A DNA stretch of 8,470 nt from Dehalococcoidia bacterium (GTDB lineage: Bacteria; Chloroflexota; Dehalococcoidia; JACVQG01; JAHKAY01): assembly GCA_030740315.1 (NCBI GenBank), contig JASLXN010000055.1, positions 1 through 8,470 of the forward strand, written 5' to 3'. Of this stretch, positions 5,178 to 8,470 are shown one piece after another; the stretch's first letter is position 1; every line of letters starts with the position of its first letter. The translations under genes were made by a program, and so were the position numbers. The notes below the pieces were generated by a model. It made no database searches. It had not been told where the DNA came from and was given only the letters and a program-made list of their open reading frames with translations.

Positions 5178-5954
5178 TCATTGGGGCCGTGCCTCTCCCC
5201 GGCGTTGTGCCAGGAACTCCTTGAAGCTCTCCTTCGGGGCAGCGGTGGGTTGTAGGTCTGAGTCCACGGCCTTCCTCTCCTGGTTGAACATTCGCTCCCA
5301 GGTGAGGCCCACATTTTGCTGTACCAGGTGCTTTATACCGTGCAACATCCGGCGGTCGTTCTGGCCGATGAGGCGGCCCATTTCCAGCGCCTCTTCCAGC
5401 ATCTGTTCTGCGGGCACCAGATGGTTCAAAAGGCCCATACGGTAGGCTTCCTTCGCCTCAACCACGCGGGCGGTGGTCAGCATCTCCAGTGCCAGGGGCA
5501 TGCTCACAATGAGGGGGAGGGTCCAGGTGGAGTTTACGCGACCGTACTGTGCTGCCAGGAAACGGAACCGGGAGCGTTCGCAGCCGATCCGCATATCCAC
5601 GGTGGTGGCCAGCAGAGCGCCACCGCCAAAGGCCAGCCCGTTGATGACACCTATGGTGGGCTTGGCGCAGGTGGCCAGGTGCCAGGCGTAATCGTACCGC
5701 GCAGCCTGCGCCCGCGCAATTTCCTCTGAGGAAGCGCCTGCCATCTCATGGATATCTGCACCTGCGGAGAAGGCCTTATCACCTGCCCCGGTGATAATGA
5801 TAGATGCGATGCTGTCATCGGCCTCCGCATCGGTAACGGCCTGATCAAACTCCCGTATCAACAGGGTGCTGAGGGCGTTCAGCTTATCGGGGCGGTTCAT
5901 AGTGATTAGGGCAATGGTGTCCCGGTGTTCCACAAGGATAGTATCGTATCCCAT
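5178..5954 (-). CDS. Enoyl-CoA hydratase/isomerase (crotonase) superfamily protein lacking both hydratase glutamates
   Basis: Complete 258-residue crotonase-fold protein, predicted to bind an acyl-CoA thioester in the cytoplasm. The oxyanion-hole elements are present: FSAGADIHEM (62-71) and GLAFGGG (106-112). The N-terminal MNRPDKLNAL (19-28) is typical. Aligning GGG with rat mitochondrial hydratase puts Leu114 at the Glu144 position and Ala134 at the Glu164 position, so neither catalytic acid is kept. The segment after it, RFLAAQYGRVNSTWTLP, replaces the usual PE-x-x-x-G-x-x-P. The enzyme is therefore probably not a classical hydratase and may be an isomerase, hydrolase, dehalogenase or other crotonase. 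The C-terminal helices (from about 195) look complete. ATG at 5952-5954 has GGGAG five bases upstream. It sits between a CMD-like gene and a deacetylase, neither of which indicates a substrate. Confidence 0.92.
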   Translation of the reverse strand: MGYDTILVEHRDTIALITMNRPDKLNALSTLLIREFDQAVTDAEADDSIASIIITGAGDKAFSAGADIHEMAGASSEEIARAQAARYDYAWHLATCAKPTIGVINGLAFGGGALLATTVDMRIGCERSRFRFLAAQYGRVNSTWTLPLIVSMPLALEMLTTARVVEAKEAYRMGLLNHLVPAEQMLEEALEMGRLIGQNDRRMLHGIKHLVQQNVGLTWERMFNQERKAVDSDLQPTAAPKESFKEFLAQRRGEARPQ

Positions 5955-6001
5955 TATATCTCCCTATTTGTTGTTGCTTGGTTGCTCAAACAAGCGGTAA
6001 C

Positions 6002-6067
6002 GATATTCTTCGCTTGCGCTCAGAACGACATGCCTATATTGTCACACCGAGTTGAGGGAAGGGTCTC
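6002..6067. repeat. Degenerate REP-like intergenic inverted repeat
   Basis: The left arm (6002-6030, core ATTCTTCGCTTGCGCTCAGAA) and right arm (6040-6067, core TGTCACACCGAGTTGAGGGA) are imperfect reverse complements of one another, roughly 18 of 28 positions with one gap, around a short AT-rich centre. Both resemble the widespread TGTCATTCTGAGCGAAGCGAA-type intergenic repeat that I remember from many environmental bacterial genomes, including Chloroflexota. It lies in the 152-nt gap between the CMD-like and crotonase genes and could form a long hairpin in the minus-strand transcript. The copy looks worn, as expected of an old insertion. Confidence 0.55.
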
Positions 6068-6106
6068 TAGTAGGCAGAATACAACGCTGACTTCGGCAAC
6101 AAAGTG

Positions 6107-6409
6107 CTAATCCCGGAAGGCGTTGGCTCCCGTGACCAGTGCGGGCAGCCCTCCCATCAGGAATGCCACACCAACGGTTTCGCCAATCTCCTCTTCATTG
6201 GCCCCTGCTGCCCGTGCCCGCCTGGCTATGTTGGCCACGCCGTCCGGATGGGCTAGGAGGGCGTCGCACAGCATTGTCATGAGCGTTTTCACTTTGAGGG
6301 ACAACGCACCGTCCGACATTACGGACTCCCGGACGCGTTCCACCTCTTTGGATAGCTGCGGAGCACCCGTATCCAGAAGAGACTGCCATGTGCGTGGCTG
6401 AGACTGCAT
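6107..6409 (-). CDS. Carboxymuconolactone decarboxylase (AhpD-like) family small protein
   Basis: The 100-residue all-helical protein has the compact CMD/AhpD arrangement: helix KVKTLMTMLCDALLAHPDGV (40-58), then ARRARAAGANEEEIGETVGVAFLMGGLPALVTGANAF-type helices (62-98), where the A-x-x-x-G-A-x-x-x-E-I pattern is characteristic. The AhpD-type Cys-x-x-Cys is missing; there is one cysteine (Cys48) followed by His54, so a thiol-disulfide peroxidase function is unlikely. Decarboxylase-type members do not need the Cys pair, but a real substrate is not evident. ATG at 6407-6409 is preceded on the minus strand by GGGAGG and AGGTG, giving two possible ribosome contacts. The gene is separated by 106 nt from the phosphatase gene upstream. 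Confidence 0.85.
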   Translation of the reverse strand: MQSQPRTWQSLLDTGAPQLSKEVERVRESVMSDGALSLKVKTLMTMLCDALLAHPDGVANIARRARAAGANEEEIGETVGVAFLMGGLPALVTGANAFRD

Positions 6410-6492
6410 GGTTCACCTACCTCCCTGTTGTGGGCAGCAATCAACGGTGTTCCCGCCTTGCGATGCCCTGCTTAACCTGACTTCATATTCTA

Positions 6493-6521
6493 CCATAGAC
6501 TGAAATCGCTACGGTCTATAG
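6493..6521 (-). repeat. Inverted repeat overlapping the phosphatase stop codon
   Basis: CTATAGACC (6513-6521 on the minus strand) pairs with AGTCTATGG (6493-6501) over 8 bp including one G-U pair, with an 11-nt loop. The phosphatase TAG stop is inside the first arm. There is no U-run downstream, so its role as a terminator is doubtful. Confidence 0.35.
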
Positions 6522-7166
6522 AAGAGATAAAAGGTCTGTGGGGGTGTCAATCAACGCTTGGGCACCGCTGGAGAGCAGCTCATCCGCTGTACGGAACCCC
6601 CATAGCGCCCCAACGGCAAACATGCCCGCCGAAACAGCGGTTATCATGTCCACGCCTGAGTCGCCCACATACAGAAGGTCGCCAGGTGGCATGTTGAACT
6701 GCCGCGCAATCTGCAGGGCCGCCGTAGGGTCGGGCTTCATAGGAACGGAGGGCATAGCTCCAACTACAGGCGCAAACCACCAGAGGGCTAAAAGTTTGGA
6801 TACTATAAGCTCTGTGAAGTTGTGCGGCTTGTTGGACAATACCGCCATGCTAATGCCGCGGGCGGTCAGGGCGTCCAGCAACTCCGGAATGCCGTCATAG
6901 GGGAGGGTGGCATCCCCCCAGTGTCTGGCGTATTCCTCTTCAATGTAGCGGAGAAAGGCGTCTACAGTGGCCTCATCCCGGTGGTCATTGGGGAGGGCAC
7001 GGAGTGCCATCATTTCACGGCCGTTTCCCACAAAGTACTTGTAAGCTCGGGTCTGGTGCTGTGGAAAGCCCATGCGACCCAGGGCGATGTTGGCCGATGC
7101 GGCTATGTCCGCAATGGTATCCAGGAGTGTGCCGTCTAGGTCGAACACCACTCCTGTGTATTTCAT
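6516..7166 (-). CDS. HAD-superfamily phosphatase, phosphoglycolate-phosphatase-like
   Basis: Complete 216-residue haloacid-dehalogenase-type phosphohydrolase with all four motifs: DLDGTLLDT with nucleophile Asp9 and acid/base Asp11; VLSNKP with Ser111 (motif II); Lys144 in MKPDP (motif III); and YVGDSGVDM with Asp169 and Asp173 binding magnesium (motif IV). A C1-type helical cap fills residues about 15-90, as in Gph/PGPase members of about 215-225 residues. The best family match is phosphoglycolate phosphatase, which salvages 2-phosphoglycolate, but HAD specificity is poorly predictable and nucleotide or sugar phosphatase roles are possible. ATG at 7164-7166 has an excellent AAGGAG spaced 6 nt upstream. 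The 168-nt region between it and the upstream dehydratase gene is full of inverted repeats. Confidence 0.92.
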   Translation of the reverse strand: MKYTGVVFDLDGTLLDTIADIAASANIALGRMGFPQHQTRAYKYFVGNGREMMALRALPNDHRDEATVDAFLRYIEEEYARHWGDATLPYDGIPELLDALTARGISMAVLSNKPHNFTELIVSKLLALWWFAPVVGAMPSVPMKPDPTAALQIARQFNMPPGDLLYVGDSGVDMITAVSAGMFAVGALWGFRTADELLSSGAQALIDTPTDLLSLL

Positions 7167-7224
7167 GTAATCTCCTTCTAGCGTGATGGCTGAGTCGCTA
7201 AAAGACCGAAGCAGAGCACATCGT

Positions 7225-7334
7225 GGTGCCCGTTTGTGGGGTAGAAGACCCCAAGCACCCAGACCGGGGGCTAAAGCAGGTACGGCCCGCTATGAGCGGG
7301 CTGCACCTCTGACCTCAGGTGTTGGTATAGGTGC
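7225..7334. other. Structured spacer with clustered hairpins between the dehydratase and phosphatase genes
   Basis: Several inverted repeats are packed here. TGGGGT (7237-7242) pairs with ACCCCA (7248-7253) inside an outer GGTGC/GCACC stem (7225-7229 with 7255-7259). A long hairpin spans 7278-7308: AGGT, one mismatch, then CG and GCCCGC paired across a TATGA loop, 12 of 13 positions. GCACCT (7303-7308) can alternatively pair with AGGTGC (7329-7334) directly behind the dehydratase stop. The competing use of 7303-7308 is what alternating RNA structures look like. No T-run marks a terminator on either strand, and I recognise no known RNA family (not 4.5S, 6S, RNase P or tmRNA). Confidence 0.5.
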
Positions 7335-8470
7335 CTATTCGCCCATCACGGTGGTGAAAAATTCCGCCATGTTGGAGCGCATGTCCTCCGAGGAAACTAC
7401 CCGGGGGTCCAGCAGGTCGCCGTTGACCGTCAGGAAGGGGATTCCTAGGTCCTTGGTAATCTTGTCACGGAGCATTTGCGTCAGGCCGCACCATTGCTGG
7501 CAACTCCAGTGGGAGAGGAGTACAGCAGCATCGGCCTTGAAGTCCCGGCACAACTCGGCTAGGCCCTCCACGGCTTGACCCTCTTTACTTGGGGCGAAGC
7601 TCCAGTGGGTAAAGCGCCGTTTCAAAGGTTTCTTGGCCAGGAATGTTAGATAGTCATCGGGCTCCAAGGTAATATCCGGGTTGTTGATGCCGAAGGTGTC
7701 CAAGACGATGACGGCCCCATATGTGTCCTGGAGCCAGTCGGCCATCTTCAGATCAAAGAAGGGGAGTACATAGAGCCATGCCAGACGGTGCTTCTCGTTA
7801 GGGATAATGCCCTCACCTTTATCTACCTTCTCTTTTAGCTCTTCGTAACGGGCCTTGTAGTAGTTAATGGATTCCTCACGGCCCGCGGCCACCAGGAGGA
7901 TGGTGGTGTCCTTAACGGCTTCTCGGCCTCCGGTGGGGCAGGGCACGGCCTTGCGGAGCTCGCATATTTTCTCCCAGTAGGAGTAAGCTTCGCAAGAAAT
8001 CTCAATCCTCTCCCGAAGCTTAGCCGGGTCCAGCTTGGTGTTGAACTGCTGTTCCAGAAAGGATATGAGCTCTCGCATGTTCTCTTTGGCATAGGCGATG
8101 TCAACAGGCCGTGCACCATACGGGGTGTCTACTATGAAGTTGGGAGTATTATGGATATCGGCCAAGACCTCGTACAGCTTAATGGTCTGGTCACAGGTGG
8201 TGGCAGTGTGGACTACCGCCTGAGGCTGCAGGGTGCGGCCCAGCAGGGCCAGACCCGTGGCCGCCCTATGGGGGGAGCAGATATCGGCGGCCATGCCCGC
8301 CCTTTCGGCGGTATCAAACAGGTTCATGCCCTGTTCCATATCGGACTGAAAGGTCATGACGCCGTGGTTCTCGGCGATGTAGTAGGGGATGTCCATGCCG
8401 GCGAAGAGCTCGTGGGGAACAAACATACCGCAGCAGAGCACCGGCTGACCCTTCCTGGCGGCATCGGTAA
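7335..8470 (-). CDS. 2-Hydroxyacyl-CoA dehydratase D / benzoyl-CoA reductase-type subunit, start beyond the window
   Basis: The protein belongs to the HgdB/HadC/BcrB-BcrC family of Fe-S subunits that act with an ATP-driven activator in reductive dehydration of 2-hydroxyacyl-CoA or dearomatisation of benzoyl-CoA, in strict anaerobes. The frame stays open to the right edge; the first in-frame start-like codon (GTG at 8439-8441) is internal, since TDAARKGQP precedes it without a stop. About 377 residues are visible of a usual 370-440, so only a short N-terminus is missing. Visible cysteines that may bind the [4Fe-4S] cluster are Cys12-Cys13 in LCCGMFVPHEL, Cys64 in ADICSPHRA, Cys92 in TTCDQT and Cys323/Cys327 in HWSCQQWCGL. 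The C-terminal IPFLTVNGDLLDPR is the family signature. The partner subunit and activator ATPase are not in the window and would be expected upstream. Substrate is undetermined. Confidence 0.92.
   Translation of the reverse strand, partial: TDAARKGQPVLCCGMFVPHELFAGMDIPYYIAENHGVMTFQSDMEQGMNLFDTAERAGMAADICSPHRAATGLALLGRTLQPQAVVHTATTCDQTIKLYEVLADIHNTPNFIVDTPYGARPVDIAYAKENMRELISFLEQQFNTKLDPAKLRERIEISCEAYSYWEKICELRKAVPCPTGGREAVKDTTILLVAAGREESINYYKARYEELKEKVDKGEGIIPNEKHRLAWLYVLPFFDLKMADWLQDTYGAVIVLDTFGINNPDITLEPDDYLTFLAKKPLKRRFTHWSFAPSKEGQAVEGLAELCRDFKADAAVLLSHWSCQQWCGLTQMLRDKITKDLGIPFLTVNGDLLDPRVVSSEDMRSNMAEFFTTVMGE

Noticed and set aside
7183..7578. 131-codon plus-strand open frame across the spacer and dehydratase 3' end
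   Set aside because: Antisense shadow of the confident dehydratase gene, basic and repetitive; no supporting ribosome binding site.
1..8470. CRISPR array, insertion sequence, tRNA or rRNA genes
   Set aside because: No regularly spaced direct repeats, transposase frame, cloverleaf pattern or rRNA-like stretch was seen on either strand.
1..8470. A defence or otherwise novel multi-gene system
   Set aside because: All longer genes fall in known metabolic families; the unusual points are features of single genes or spacers and do not form a new gene cassette.

Overview
The window looks like GC-rich chromosomal DNA from a strictly anaerobic bacterium. The evidence is an oxygen-sensitive Ni-Fe carbon monoxide dehydrogenase (CooS), a 2-hydroxyacyl-CoA dehydratase/benzoyl-CoA reductase-type Fe-S subunit, and two corrinoid biosynthesis genes. 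An uncultured Chloroflexota (Dehalococcoidia-like) organism is my best guess from gene content, from the style of the small conserved protein, and from an intergenic repeat. This is inference from memory of such genomes; no marker gene is present.

Layout. The plus strand carries only the C-terminal two thirds of cooS (1-1220, cut by the window edge), closed by a strong intrinsic terminator (1237-1275). Everything else is on the minus strand. Read in transcription order from the right edge it is: a 2-hydroxyacyl-CoA dehydratase D-type subunit (7335-8470, start outside the window); a structured spacer; a HAD phosphatase (6516-7166); a small carboxymuconolactone-decarboxylase-like protein (6107-6409); a spacer with a degenerate REP-like inverted repeat; a crotonase-fold protein (5178-5954); a PIG-L/LmbE deacetylase (4285-5118) with a possible tiny ORF behind it; a long structured spacer; the corrinoid adenosyltransferase (3487-3999); a small conserved gene interrupted by an in-frame TAG (3043-3333); and cobyrinate a,c-diamide synthase cbiA (1546-2931). 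cbiA converges on cooS. Spacers between the minus-strand genes are about 60-285 nt, so this is a co-directional cluster, possibly several transcription units, and not a tight operon.

How they fit. CbiA amidates the a and c side chains of the corrin ring, and the adenosyltransferase adds the upper adenosyl ligand to the product. They are consecutive or near-consecutive steps of corrinoid synthesis. Corrinoid is needed by the corrinoid Fe-S protein of the Wood-Ljungdahl pathway, of which CODH is the carbonyl-branch enzyme, so their proximity to cooS makes sense. The acyl-CoA genes (dehydratase subunit, crotonase) suggest anaerobic acyl-CoA or aromatic metabolism, but their substrates cannot be read from the sequence.

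The most notable points are the interrupted small gene with an otherwise excellent ribosome binding site, the absence of any canonical start codon for an intact cbiA (ATT is the only sensible start), a G-quadruplex motif in the cbiA linker, a crotonase lacking both hydratase glutamates, and two intergenic stretches rich in inverted repeats that match no RNA family I recognise. I did not find a convincing new multi-gene system.
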